From positions 4,678,501 to 4,742,500 of the forward strand of contig NZ_CP077073.1 in the NCBI RefSeq assembly GCF_019139535.1: DNA of 64,000 nt, written 5' to 3'. This document shows positions 34,918-43,116 of the stretch, piece by piece. How positions within the stretch are numbered: the first letter of the stretch is position 1; every line of letters starts with the position of its first letter. The notes below the pieces were generated by a model that did no database searches, was not told where the DNA came from, and worked only from the letters and a program-made list of their open reading frames with translations. The translations under genes and the position numbers were made by a program. Source of the DNA: Pseudomonas muyukensis. GTDB lineage: Bacteria; Pseudomonadota; Gammaproteobacteria; Pseudomonadales; Pseudomonadaceae.

Positions 34918-35175
34918 TCAATTCAGCCGGCAACCCTCGCCCATGGCGCGGTACTGCAGGGTGTGCACCTGGCCCTGATGGTCCTCGTAGGTCATGGTGG
35001 CAGGCACCACGTCGCACACGTTGGGGATGGTCGACAAGCTGATGACACGCTTGATGTCGAGGTTGGTGGAGTAGTCGTATTGTTCGACCGCAGGTTGGCT
35101 GGAGGCGGTCTTGACCTCATCGGCGAGGGCGAACGAGGACATACCGACCAATGCAAGAATCAGTAGGGCTTTCAT
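34918..35175 (-). CDS. DUF2790 small exported protein
   Basis: An 85-residue protein with a signal peptide (MKALLILALVGMSSFALA) followed by about 67 residues: VEQYDYSTNLDIKRVISLST, then PNVCDVVPATMTYEDHQGQVHTLQYRAMGEGC. That layout, with two cysteines, is the DUF2790 family found mainly in Pseudomonas, often in several copies and often induced by metal or stress. Function is unknown. A disulfide between the two cysteines is likely in the periplasm. It is convergent with the MocR gene (44 bases between stops). Confidence 0.85.
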   Translation of the reverse strand: MKALLILALVGMSSFALADEVKTASSQPAVEQYDYSTNLDIKRVISLSTIPNVCDVVPATMTYEDHQGQVHTLQYRAMGEGCRLN

Positions 35176-35430
35176 GGGTGTTGACCTTGATGGCTATCAA
35201 GCTGATCGCGTGACTTCTGAAGCCGTCAATGGCGCGGAGAAGTTGTCATCGACTGCGAAGATGACACGAAGTACCGATCCCGCTTTATCGTACTGCTGGG
35301 GGGATGTGGGAAATTTTACTCCCAGGCCGGAATAGTTGAACCCCGAACTAGGACAATCACCCTTGCCGTATTTGCAACAATCTGCGACAAAGCACGCCCG
35401 TCCGCACTCGCCCATGTTTACTCAAGCGCC

Positions 35431-35871
35431 ATGAATTTCAGCCGCCTTGCCCCTCTCCAGCGCCGCCTGCTGGATCACTTCTACCGCCAGCATGGCTCAC
35501 GCATGCGCGCGGCCGGCGAAGGCGAGCAGTGGGTAGCGCGCGCCGGTGAAATCATTGCTGGGGTGAACCTGACCCCTGTCACCGGCGGCCAGTGGCTGAC
35601 CGCCCTGTTCGTCGCACCGCAATGGCGGGGCCAACACGTGGCCACGCGCCTGCTCGATACTGCGCTGAGAGATGCACCCGGCGCCACCTGGCTGTTCTGC
35701 CACCCAGACCTGGCGCGCTTTTACCAGAACCTGGCCTTCACACCCGCCATCGACCTACCCCAAGCCCTGGCCGCGCGCCTGGCCCGCTACCAGCGCAGCA
35801 AGCCGCTGATGGCGATGGTCCGCGGTCAGTCGTCGGCCACCTCGAGCCCGGGGAACAGCACCTCGGTGTAG
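35431..35871 (+). CDS. GNAT-family N-acetyltransferase
   Basis: A 146-residue GNAT protein. The acetyl-CoA site is [21 protein letters not shown] (motif A, 'V.P..RG...A..LL') and the end contains [12 protein letters not shown], the family's 'FY...GF' element. The protein substrate or small molecule is not known. Its last 46 bases overlap the end of the peptide deformylase gene on the other strand, so the C-terminal tail ([16 protein letters not shown]) is encoded antisense to that gene. The upstream 255-base gap (35176-35430) shows no gene. Confidence 0.82.
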   Translation: MNFSRLAPLQRRLLDHFYRQHGSRMRAAGEGEQWVARAGEIIAGVNLTPVTGGQWLTALFVAPQWRGQHVATRLLDTALRDAPGATWLFCHPDLARFYQNLAFTPAIDLPQALAARLARYQRSKPLMAMVRGQSSATSSPGNSTSV

Positions 35872-36362
35872 CCGAACTTGCTGAAGTCCTGGATGCGCGA
35901 GGGGTACAGGCGGCCAATCAGGTGGTCGCACTCATGCTGCACCACCCGCGCGTGGAAACCGTCGGCGAAGCGGTTGATCGGGTTGCCCTCGGGGTCGATA
36001 CCCGAATAGCTGATGTGCTTGTAGCGCGGCACCACGCCGCGCAGGCCTGGCACCGACAAACAGCCCTCCCAGCCGTCCTCGACCTCCATGGCCAACGGCG
36101 TGATCAGCGGGTTGAGGAGGATGGTCCGCGGCACCGGCTCGGCGTCCGGGTAGCGCTCGCTGCGCTCGAAGCCGAAGATCACCAGTTGCAGGTCGATGCC
36201 CACCTGCGGCGCGGCCAGGCCGACACCGCCGACATGGGCCATGGTCTCGAACATGTCGTCGATCAGTTGCTGCAGTTCGGCGCTGCCGAGCAGGTGTTCA
36301 GGTACCGGTGGGGCAATGCGCAGCAGGCGTTCATCGCCCATCTTGAGAATGTCGCGGATCAT
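35826..36362 (-). CDS. def: Peptide deformylase
   Basis: A 178-residue deformylase with all three motifs: [10 protein letters not shown] at 46-55, EGCLS at 99-103 (metal ligand Cys101) and QHECDH at 142-147 (metal ligands His143, His147 and catalytic Glu144). It removes formyl groups from new proteins. Its ATG shares one base with the stop of the YihY gene upstream (TGATG), so translation is coupled. The principal def gene in Pseudomonas is normally beside fmt; no fmt is here, so this is probably a second deformylase. Confidence 0.93.
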   Translation of the reverse strand: MIRDILKMGDERLLRIAPPVPEHLLGSAELQQLIDDMFETMAHVGGVGLAAPQVGIDLQLVIFGFERSERYPDAEPVPRTILLNPLITPLAMEVEDGWEGCLSVPGLRGVVPRYKHISYSGIDPEGNPINRFADGFHARVVQHECDHLIGRLYPSRIQDFSKFGYTEVLFPGLEVADD

Positions 36363-37318
36363 CAGGTGTTCGGCTCGCGGGTCTGGGGTTCGGGGGTTAC
36401 CGGGTGCTCATGGCCGAGCACGGAAATGCTTTGCTGCGGGTTGGCCTCGTTGAAGTCCTTTTCGCCAGGGTCCTTGCCCTCGGCCGACATATGCTCGATC
36501 ACCGCGTTCATCTCCGCGCCCAGCAGCAACACGGCGGCGGAGATATAGAAGTACAGCAGCAGCACGATGATCGCGCCGATACTGCCGTACATGGCGTTGT
36601 AGTCGGCAAAGGTCTTCACGTAGTAGGCAAAGCCCAGCGAGGCGACGATCCACACCACCACCGCCAGCACCGAGCCTGGGGTGATGAAGCGAAATTTCTG
36701 TTTCACATCGGGCATCACGTAATAGATCAATGCCACAGCCACCATCATCAGGATGATGATCGCCGGCCAGCGCAGGATGGTCCAGACCACCACCACCGCT
36801 TCCTCCAGCCCGACCTGGGAGGCGATCCACTCCATGACTTGCGGGCCCAGCACCATCAGCGCGGCGGCGGCCAGCAACATGCCGGCGATGCCCACGGTGT
36901 AGATGATCGACAGCGGGAAGCGCTTCCACACCGGGCGGCCCTCCGGCACATCGTAGGCGGCGTTCATCGCGCTCATCATCAGGCGCACGCCGGCCGAGGC
37001 GGTCCACAGGGCGATGACGATACCCACCGAGAGCAAGCCGCCCTTGGATTGCTGCAACTGGTCGATCACCGGGTTGACCTGCTCCAGGGCCTGGGGCGGC
37101 AGCACCAGTTCCGATTGCAGGCGCAACCAGGAGAAAAAGTCCGGCAGGTGCAAAAAACCGATCAGGGCGATCAGGAACAGCAGGAAGGGGAACAGCGAGA
37201 ACAGCATCTGGTAGGCCAGCGCGGAGGCATAGGTGGACATCTCGTCATCGAGGAACTCCTTGACGGTGCGCACCAGCACGCGGTGCAGAGGCAGGCCGCG
37301 CAGGTCGGGAAAAATCAT
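36362..37318 (-). CDS. YihY/BrkB-family inner-membrane protein
   Basis: A 318-residue membrane protein with six hydrophobic helices. The opening [42 protein letters not shown] is the family hallmark ('A..lay...fsl.P.l...i....'), and the block [27 protein letters not shown] is also conserved. Once called ribonuclease BN, the family is now considered transporter-like with no nuclease activity. The C-terminus is polar (ending EPQTREPNT). The stop overlaps the def start by one base. AGGAGA lies ahead of the ATG. Confidence 0.9.
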   Translation of the reverse strand: MIFPDLRGLPLHRVLVRTVKEFLDDEMSTYASALAYQMLFSLFPFLLFLIALIGFLHLPDFFSWLRLQSELVLPPQALEQVNPVIDQLQQSKGGLLSVGIVIALWTASAGVRLMMSAMNAAYDVPEGRPVWKRFPLSIIYTVGIAGMLLAAAALMVLGPQVMEWIASQVGLEEAVVVVWTILRWPAIIILMMVAVALIYYVMPDVKQKFRFITPGSVLAVVVWIVASLGFAYYVKTFADYNAMYGSIGAIIVLLLYFYISAAVLLLGAEMNAVIEHMSAEGKDPGEKDFNEANPQQSISVLGHEHPVTPEPQTREPNT

Positions 37319-37458
37319 AGCGTCTCCTTTCGCCGCTTGATCTCGGAGGGTCGGCCAAGGCCATAGGCAGGCCTGGCAATGCAGACAAGTCTAATAGACC
37401 GTGCCGCAAGTGTGACGGCTCAATGGCAAATGCAGGAAAACGGCTACCCGAAGTAGAA

Positions 37459-37513
37459 GCCAGCCTTGCTGGCGAACAGCCCGCGTACGAGCCCGTTCGC
37501 CAGCAAGGCTGGC
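37459..37513. repeat. Perfect 19-bp inverted repeat (REP-like) before csbD
   Basis: GCCAGCCTTGCTGGCGAAC (37459-37477) and GTTCGCCAGCAAGGCTGGC (37495-37513) pair exactly over a 17-base loop; the pair also has inner hairpins (CCAGCCTTGCTGG). It lies 24 bases after the CsbD stop on the gene's strand and may cap that transcript. Confidence 0.7.
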
Positions 37514-37537
37514 GCCTACAGTGGCGTCAAGCAGGCA

Positions 37538-37717
37538 TCACGGCTTCTTCACGGCATCCTTGACCTTGCCCACCGCCTGTTGCGCCTCGCCCTTGAGCTC
37601 CTGGGCCTTGCCTTCGGCGCGCAGCTTGTCGTTGTCGGTGACCTTGCCGACGCCCTGCTTGATGTTGCCCACGGCCTCGTTGGCCAGGCCCTTCGCTTTG
37701 TCCTTGGTGCCACTCAT
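37538..37717 (-). CDS. CsbD-family stress protein
   Basis: A 59-residue hydrophilic protein: [63 protein letters not shown] sequence with the repeated 'GK..... A.G..Q..KG..Q...GK.KD' pattern of CsbD (PF05532). Members are abundant, helix-forming proteins under general-stress control; the molecular role is unknown. AAGGAG precedes the ATG at 37717. It stands alone between two gaps. Confidence 0.9.
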   Translation of the reverse strand: MSGTKDKAKGLANEAVGNIKQGVGKVTDNDKLRAEGKAQELKGEAQQAVGKVKDAVKKP

Positions 37718-37890
37718 GGGATGTCTCCTTGAAGGAAAGACACGGAAAATCGTGTCGACATCAGATCGACCCATGCCGCCTCGCCAGAGTTTCAATTTGT
37801 TGAGCGGGACGACACGAGCGCGGGCTTGCCCCGCGCAGGGCCCCGCCGCACAATGGCAGGCCAATCTAGCGTCAACCCGCAGGAACCTGC

Positions 37891-38271
37891 ATGAAACTCG
37901 ACAAGCCCACCGCCATCGCGCGGCGCAACGAAGCGCTGACCCGGCCGGTGCTCAACCGCGACAACACCCTGTTCGCCATCCTCGACCCCAAGCGCAACCT
38001 GTGGTGGTTCGAAGTGCCGGTGGCCCTGCTGCGCAAGGGCCAGCCCGACTGGGTCAACCTGCTGCTGCACACCCCGCAAACCGACGAACTGCAGCACCTG
38101 AAGGTGCCCACCAACTTCCTGCGCGCTCACCAGGAGCAAATGGAAGTGCGCAACCCCGGCAAGCGCCGCTCGACCATCAGCCTGGCCTTGAGCGCCGACC
38201 GCGACTCGCGGCTGCGCGACACCCGCCCGGGTGGCGAACAGCTGGATTTCAGCACCTTCGTGCAGGCCTGA
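37891..38271 (+). CDS. Conserved-looking protein of unknown function
   Basis: A 126-residue cytoplasmic-looking protein with no signal or membrane segment. It opens [20 protein letters not shown], has [28 protein letters not shown] and a basic middle ([19 protein letters not shown]). The dense codon use and AGGAA ribosome site support it as a real gene. I do not recognise a family. Its stop and the CvfB stop are directly adjacent (38271/38272) on opposite strands, so the two genes are tail to tail. A small GCGCGGG-CTTGC-CCCGCGC hairpin (37818-37836) precedes it. Confidence 0.7.
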   Translation: MKLDKPTAIARRNEALTRPVLNRDNTLFAILDPKRNLWWFEVPVALLRKGQPDWVNLLLHTPQTDELQHLKVPTNFLRAHQEQMEVRNPGKRRSTISLALSADRDSRLRDTRPGGEQLDFSTFVQA

Positions 38272-39108
38272 TCAGGCCCGCTCGATGCGATCGTCATGGA
38301 TGACGATCCGGCCCTGCTTGAACAACGCGCCGATGGCCTTCTTGAAGTTGCCCTTGCTGACGTTGAACATCTGGCTGATCAGCGCCGGGTCGCTCTTGTC
38401 GCACACCGGCAGCACGCCACCGGCCGCCTCCAGGCGCTGCATGATCTGCTCGTGCAGGCTGTCGGCCAACGCCTGGCCCACCGGTTGCAGGCTCAGGGCG
38501 ATCTTGCCGTCGTGGCGTACTTCCTTGATGAAGCCCTTCTCGTGCATCCCCGAACGCAGGAACTTGAACACTTCGTTCTTGTGGATCAGGCCCCAGTGGC
38601 GGTTGTTGATGATCGCCTTGAAGCCCATGGGCGTCTCGCCGGCCACCAGCAGCTCCACCGGCTGGCCGACCTGGTAGTCGACCGGGGCGAGGTCCAGGTA
38701 GCGATCCAGCTTGGCGGTGGCGGTGATGCGCCGGGTGCGCTTGTCCAGGTAGGCGTGCACCACGCAGTAGTCGCCGATCTTCAATGGCCGGGACTCTTCC
38801 GAGTACGGCATCAGCAAATCCTTTGACAGCCCCCAATCGAGGAAGATGCCGGCGCCGTTTATGTCCTTGACCTTGAGGCTGGCGAACTCGCCCACCTGCA
38901 TCTTCGGCTTCTCGGTGGTGGCGATCAGCTGGTCTTCGCTGTCGAGGTAGATGAACACGTTGAGCCAGTCATCCAGCTCCAGCTCGGCGTCCTTGGGGAA
39001 GTAACGCCGCGGCAGGAGGATTTCGCCGTCGGCGCCGCCGTCCAGGTACAGGCCGAACTCCACGTGTTTCACGATTTGCAAACTGTTGTAACGCCCAAGC
39101 AGAGCCAT
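38272..39108 (-). CDS. CvfB/YitL-family S1 RNA-binding protein
   Basis: A 278-residue protein of three S1-like domains and a C-terminal winged helix. The opening LLGRYNSLQIVKHVEFGLYLDGGADGEILLPRRYFP is diagnostic; second unit FASLKVKDINGAGIFLDWGLSKDLLMPYSEE; later unit FKAIINNRHWGLIHKNEVF; and the end FNVSKGNFKKAIGALFKQGRIVI is the winged helix. In Gram-positive bacteria CvfB affects virulence-gene expression; in Pseudomonas the role is uncharacterised, and RNA binding is inferred. Monocistronic, tail to tail with the preceding gene. Confidence 0.9.
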   Translation of the reverse strand: MALLGRYNSLQIVKHVEFGLYLDGGADGEILLPRRYFPKDAELELDDWLNVFIYLDSEDQLIATTEKPKMQVGEFASLKVKDINGAGIFLDWGLSKDLLMPYSEESRPLKIGDYCVVHAYLDKRTRRITATAKLDRYLDLAPVDYQVGQPVELLVAGETPMGFKAIINNRHWGLIHKNEVFKFLRSGMHEKGFIKEVRHDGKIALSLQPVGQALADSLHEQIMQRLEAAGGVLPVCDKSDPALISQMFNVSKGNFKKAIGALFKQGRIVIHDDRIERA

Positions 39109-39224
39109 TTCCGAAGATCCTCAAGACAAGGCGGCTATTTTCCAGAGACACAGGTGGATGTCAAAGATTGCCGCGCATTGACATCCAGGCCCTGACCTAC
39201 GGTTCATCCAGTCTAGGCTTTCAT

Positions 39225-40901
39225 TCAGTGGAGGTTGTCGGGCGCGACCTGATACAGGCGCAGCGCATGCGCCATTACCCGACTGAACACGGGCGCGGCC
39301 ACCCGCCCACCGTAATAGCCATTGCGGATCGGGTCTTCGATTACCACGACCACCACGAAGCGCGGCGCGCTGGCCGGGGCAAAACCGGCGAAGATCGCCC
39401 GATAGGCGTGCCCCGAATAACCGCCGGAGCCCGCCCTGGACAGCCTTGCCGTGCCGCTTTTACCCCCCACTCGGTAGCCAGGCACCCGCGCCCGGTGGAT
39501 CCCTCGACGGTCCTCGACCACCTGTACCAGCATGTCCCTGACCTTGTTCGCAATGCCAGGGCTCAGGGCCTGGGTCATCGCCGGCGGCGCCTCGACCCGT
39601 AACAGCGAAACCGGCAGCAGCCGGCCGCCGTTGGCCAAGGCGGCGTAGGCCCGGGCCAACTGCACCGCGGTCAGCGAAACACCGTAGCCATAGGCTAAGG
39701 TCGCCGTCTCGGCAGCTTGCCAGACCCTGCGCACAGGCAAGGCGCCCGAACGCTCGCCGGGAAACCGCGTACCGGTCACCTGGCCCAGCCCTGTACGCCG
39801 CAGCAACTCGTGGATTCGCGCGGCGCCAATGTCGAAGGCGACCGTGCTGATGGCAACGTTGCTCGAACGCACGAGGATCTGCGTCATGTCCAGCACTTCA
39901 CCGGCGGTACGCGACGCATCGCGAATCAGATACCGCCCTACCTGCAAGGTGCCGGTCTCGACCTTCACGGTATCGCCCGGCAGCCAGCGGCCACTCTCCA
40001 GCGCCGCCGCTACCGCAAACGGCTTCAGGGTGGACGCAGGCTCGAATACATCCACCACGGCGCGGTTGCGCATCAACGAGGGGCGCAAGCGTGCGCGGTT
40101 GTTGGGGTTGAACGTCGGCTGGCTGGCCAGCGCCAGCACTTCCCCGCTGCGCACATCGAGCACCACGACACTGCCGGCCACGGCGGCATGCTCATCGAGG
40201 GCAAGGCGCAGCTCGCGGTTGGCGAGGTACTGCAACGGCAGGTCCAGCGACAACGCCAACGTCTGTCCCGGGCTCGCCGCCCGGCTGATACCCCGGTCCC
40301 CGATCACGCTGCCACGGCGATCCTTGATCAGCCGACGCAGCCCATCGACACCCCGCAAAGTCGCATCGAATGCCAGCTCCATGCCCTCGCTGCCGCGATT
40401 GTCCCGATCGGTGACGCCGACCACCTGGGCCGCGACCGCCCCCGCCGGGTAGAACCGCCGCGGCTGTTGCACGGTGTGCACGCCCAAGATCTGCTCGCGC
40501 TGCAACACCTGGACGAGCATCTGCCCCTGCTCCGGCGACAAGCCCCATCGCAGATAACTGAACGCCTTGTCGCGACGCCGGGTCAAGGTCGCCGCCAGCA
40601 ACGGCAGGGGCACATCCAGTGCCTGGGCGAGCAGCGGCCACTTGGCTTGCTGCGTCATCAGTACCCTGGCATCGCCCCACACCGTCACCATTGGCGTACT
40701 GGCCGCCAGCGGCCGCCCGGCCCGGTCCGTGATCAGCCCACGCGAGGCGGCAACCGGCACATGGCGCAGGCTGCGTGCATCGCCCTGCTGGCGAAGAAAC
40801 GCCGTATCGATGACCTGCAGGTAGACCACCCGGGCACTGACGATCGCCGCCATGAACACCACCAGAAAAACCACCACCCTGAAGCGCCAGCGCAGGTTCA
40901 T
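39225..40901 (-). CDS. Class B penicillin-binding protein, FtsI-like transpeptidase
   Basis: A 558-residue class B PBP. One N-terminal membrane anchor (about 8-29), a pedestal domain with SRGLITDRAGRPLA (54-67), then the transpeptidase: Ser290 in STLK (290-293), SSN (346-348) and KSGTA (481-485). It resembles PBP3/FtsI and the shorter second PBP3 (PBP3a/PbpC) of P. aeruginosa. The site reads EPASTLKPF, where essential FtsI has EPGSTVKP. It crosslinks peptidoglycan in the periplasm. It is the last gene of a four-gene wall operon, overlapping the preceding one by four bases (ATGA); no SEDS polymerase partner is nearby. An alternative or conditional divisional enzyme is inferred. Confidence 0.9.
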   Translation of the reverse strand: MNLRWRFRVVVFLVVFMAAIVSARVVYLQVIDTAFLRQQGDARSLRHVPVAASRGLITDRAGRPLAASTPMVTVWGDARVLMTQQAKWPLLAQALDVPLPLLAATLTRRRDKAFSYLRWGLSPEQGQMLVQVLQREQILGVHTVQQPRRFYPAGAVAAQVVGVTDRDNRGSEGMELAFDATLRGVDGLRRLIKDRRGSVIGDRGISRAASPGQTLALSLDLPLQYLANRELRLALDEHAAVAGSVVVLDVRSGEVLALASQPTFNPNNRARLRPSLMRNRAVVDVFEPASTLKPFAVAAALESGRWLPGDTVKVETGTLQVGRYLIRDASRTAGEVLDMTQILVRSSNVAISTVAFDIGAARIHELLRRTGLGQVTGTRFPGERSGALPVRRVWQAAETATLAYGYGVSLTAVQLARAYAALANGGRLLPVSLLRVEAPPAMTQALSPGIANKVRDMLVQVVEDRRGIHRARVPGYRVGGKSGTARLSRAGSGGYSGHAYRAIFAGFAPASAPRFVVVVVIEDPIRNGYYGGRVAAPVFSRVMAHALRLYQVAPDNLH

Positions 40902-41245
40902 TGCGCCAACCAGGCAGGTGCTGGGATATCGAGCAAGCGCAGCAGCCTCGCGTTGACACTGCCAGTGAGCGGCAGCTCGAAGTCCAGTTGCATCAGGTAG
41001 ATGGCTTCCTGGGTGTGCGCCCCGGCAAGGCCATCGATCTCGCCGCGGTAGTATTCGCGGGCCTGCAATGCCCCTTGCAGCCTGGCCACCAAGGCCGTAC
41101 CCAAGGGGGCCGAGCCTTCATGTTCCGGGACTGCGCGCGCCGAACAGGGCAGCGCAGCGCCCAGCACCAGCAGCCAGCACATCCCCAGGCTTCTCAGCGT
41201 GCCCCAGGTGGTCGAGCACCTGCGGTGGGTCAATAGGTCGTCCAT
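40898..41245 (-). CDS. Small exported protein with peptidoglycan-binding-like domain
   Basis: From the ATG at 41245 the protein has 115 residues. A hydrophobic stretch LGMCWLLVLGAALPCSARA serves as signal peptide or anchor. The body, LVARLQGALQAREYYRGEIDGLAGAHTQEAIYLMQLDFELPLTG, matches the pattern of the PG-binding-1 three-helix fold ('..Q..L...G.Y.G..DG..G..T..A....Q'). A longer reading to 41269 exists, but the ATG at 41245 overlaps the OmpA-like lipoprotein end by 16 bases and gives coupling. Its end overlaps the PBP start by four bases. It may tether the system to the wall; this is inferred. Confidence 0.75.
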   Translation of the reverse strand: MDDLLTHRRCSTTWGTLRSLGMCWLLVLGAALPCSARAVPEHEGSAPLGTALVARLQGALQAREYYRGEIDGLAGAHTQEAIYLMQLDFELPLTGSVNARLLRLLDIPAPAWLAQ

Positions 41246-41727
41246 TCGACCACCACCCGCCGGTTGCACTGCCGATCCTGCGCGGTCTGCCCATCGCGCT
41301 GCGGGTAGCGCTCGCCGTAGGCGGTGGTGTCGATCTGCTCGAACAAGGCGCCGTACTTGATCAGGTAGTAACCGACCATCTGCGCCCGAGCCTGGGCCAG
41401 CACCGTGTTCTGCTCGGGCGAGCCCAGGTCATCCGTGTGCCCCTCGATACGCACCTCTGCCATGGGGTGGGCGTTCAGGTAACGGCCAACAACCCGCAAC
41501 TGGCGTTGCACGTCGCGGCTCACTTGCGCGCTGTCCGAGCCGAACAACACCACCAACCCCGCGACATTGTCCTGCTCGTCCGACAGTTGCTGAAGTTTCA
41601 ACGCCTGCTGCTGATCGGCCTGCGCCAGGCTTACCCACAGCGCATCGGGGTCGCTGTCGGCACCCACACTGCATCCCGGCAACAGCAGTGCACATAGGAC
41701 AAACCAAGACATCTGCAAGGCATTCAT
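41230..41727 (-). CDS. OmpA-like peptidoglycan-associated lipoprotein
   Basis: A 165-residue protein with a lipoprotein signal (WFVLCALLLPGC, lipobox LPGC). After a helical stretch (SLAQADQQQALKLQQLSDEQ) comes an OmpA C-terminal domain: LVVLFGSDSAQVSRDVQRQL, AEVRIEGHTDDLGSPEQNTVLAQARAQMVGYYLI and the end CNRRVVVEWTTY. GHTDDxG...N..L...RA is the Pal/OmpA peptidoglycan-binding motif. It would sit in the outer membrane and hold the wall. The start might be at 41742. It lies between a D,D-carboxypeptidase and a small wall-binding protein in the same operon. Confidence 0.87.
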   Translation of the reverse strand: MNALQMSWFVLCALLLPGCSVGADSDPDALWVSLAQADQQQALKLQQLSDEQDNVAGLVVLFGSDSAQVSRDVQRQLRVVGRYLNAHPMAEVRIEGHTDDLGSPEQNTVLAQARAQMVGYYLIKYGALFEQIDTTAYGERYPQRDGQTAQDRQCNRRVVVEWTTY

Positions 41728-41774
41728 CGGCCACACGCTCATCAACTGAATGTTCCAAGGTTGTGCCCGCGCCA

Positions 41775-42974
41775 TCAGACAGCGCAGGCCACGCAGACGC
41801 CGAGCCATTGCTGGAGCTTCAACAGCACCGCGTCCCACAGGCGACTGAACCAACCCGCCTGTTCAACCGTTTCCATCACCACCAGTGGCTTTTGCGCAAT
41901 CGTCAGCGCATCCAGCTGAAAGTTGACGACGCCCACCACCTGGCCCTTGCGTAGCGGTGCCCGCAAGTAAGGTTCGTTGAGGATGGCACTGATCTTCACC
42001 GCGTCCGCCTTGCCATAGGGGACCGTGATCGCGGGACGCTCGCCGGCGTTGAGCCGCACAGTTCGCGCGGCGCCAAACCAGGCGCGCTTTTCGATGAAGG
42101 CCTCATGGGCCTTGATGGGCATGGCGGTCTCGAACGCGCGCAGGCCCCATTTCAGCAACTTCTCGGTTTCCTGGAACCTGGCGTGGTCGGAATCAGCGCC
42201 CATCACCACGGCGATCAAGCGCCGATTGCCCGAGACCGCGGACGCCACCAAGCTGAACCCTCCCTCCTGCGAGTTGCCGGTTTTCAAACCATCCACCTCC
42301 AGGCTGGTGCTCCACAGCAGGCGGTTGCGGTTGTACTGATGCACGCCGTTGAAAGTGAACGCCCGCTCTTTGAAAAGCGCGTATTCCTCCGGCAGGTCAT
42401 GGATCAGCGCACGGCTGAGCACCGCCATGTCGCGCGCACTGCTGACCTGGCCGGCCGCCGCCAGGCCATGCACGGTCTTGAACGTGGTATTGCTCAGCCC
42501 TAGCACCTGGGCGGTCTCGTTCATCAACGTGACGAAGCCGTCCTGGCTCCCGGCGAGGTAGTTGGCCAGTGCGATACAGGCGTCGTTGCCGGAGGCGACG
42601 ACCATGCCTTTGTTCAGCTCGGCGACCGATACCTGGTCACCCCGTTTGAGGAACATCAGCGAAGACCCTTGCAACACCGGATTCCCCGCGGCCCAGGCCT
42701 CAGTGCCTACATGCACCTTGTCAGCAGCTAACAGCGCCCCCGACTTCAGCGCCTGGCCCAGCAGATAACTGGTCATGATCTTGACCAGGCTGGCTGGCTC
42801 CACCGGCCTGTCGGCATTGCCCTCGGTCAGTACCGCGCCGCTGTCGGCGTCCATCAATATCCACGCCTGGGCAGCGATACCCGGTGCTCCCGCCCACTCA
42901 TCGGCACGGGCGCCCGCGACGCCGATAAACACTTGCAACAGCAACAACCAATAAACCTGCCTGATCTTTTTCAT
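41775..42974 (-). CDS. D-alanyl-D-alanine carboxypeptidase (DacA/DacC-like PBP5/6)
   Basis: A 399-residue low-molecular-mass PBP with a signal peptide ending near GARA. Catalytic motifs are SLVK (Ser62, Lys65), SGN (128-130) and KTG (231-233), then a beta-rich domain and a short amphipathic tail, WFSRLWDAVLLKLQQWLG, that anchors such enzymes to the outer face of the inner membrane. It trims the terminal D-alanine of stem peptides. It is the first gene of the wall operon and is divergent from a LysR regulator. The housekeeping dacA/C is normally beside lipA/rlpA, so this is likely a paralogue with special use. The longer reading to 43550 is rejected. Confidence 0.92.
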   Translation of the reverse strand: MKKIRQVYWLLLLQVFIGVAGARADEWAGAPGIAAQAWILMDADSGAVLTEGNADRPVEPASLVKIMTSYLLGQALKSGALLAADKVHVGTEAWAAGNPVLQGSSLMFLKRGDQVSVAELNKGMVVASGNDACIALANYLAGSQDGFVTLMNETAQVLGLSNTTFKTVHGLAAAGQVSSARDMAVLSRALIHDLPEEYALFKERAFTFNGVHQYNRNRLLWSTSLEVDGLKTGNSQEGGFSLVASAVSGNRRLIAVVMGADSDHARFQETEKLLKWGLRAFETAMPIKAHEAFIEKRAWFGAARTVRLNAGERPAITVPYGKADAVKISAILNEPYLRAPLRKGQVVGVVNFQLDALTIAQKPLVVMETVEQAGWFSRLWDAVLLKLQQWLGVCVACAV

Positions 42975-43017
42975 CGCTTTTAAATCGCACCACATCAACA
43001 ACTTGCAATAACACCCG

Positions 43018-43056
43018 GCCAGCAACTTTATGCAAAGTTCAGCGCCCGCCAGCAAC
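43018..43056 (-). promoter_or_regulatory. Candidate operator in the wall-operon/LysR divergent promoter
   Basis: AACTTT-ATGC-AAAGTT (43024-43039) is a perfect inverted repeat. GCCAGCAAC occurs twice in direct orientation (43018-43026 and 43048-43056), 30 bases apart. CTATAAA also repeats nearer the regulator (43084-43090, 43099-43105). A LysR regulator reading out in the other direction is the natural candidate binder. Confidence 0.4.
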
Positions 43057-43116
43057 ATTGAAAACATGGTGAAGAGGCGTAGACTATAAATCAACGCGCT
43101 ATAAAGGATATCTGTT

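Noticed and set aside
37441..37520. CRISPR-like repeat
   Set aside because: Only one inverted pair with a 17-base loop; no regularly spaced direct repeats were seen here or elsewhere in the window.
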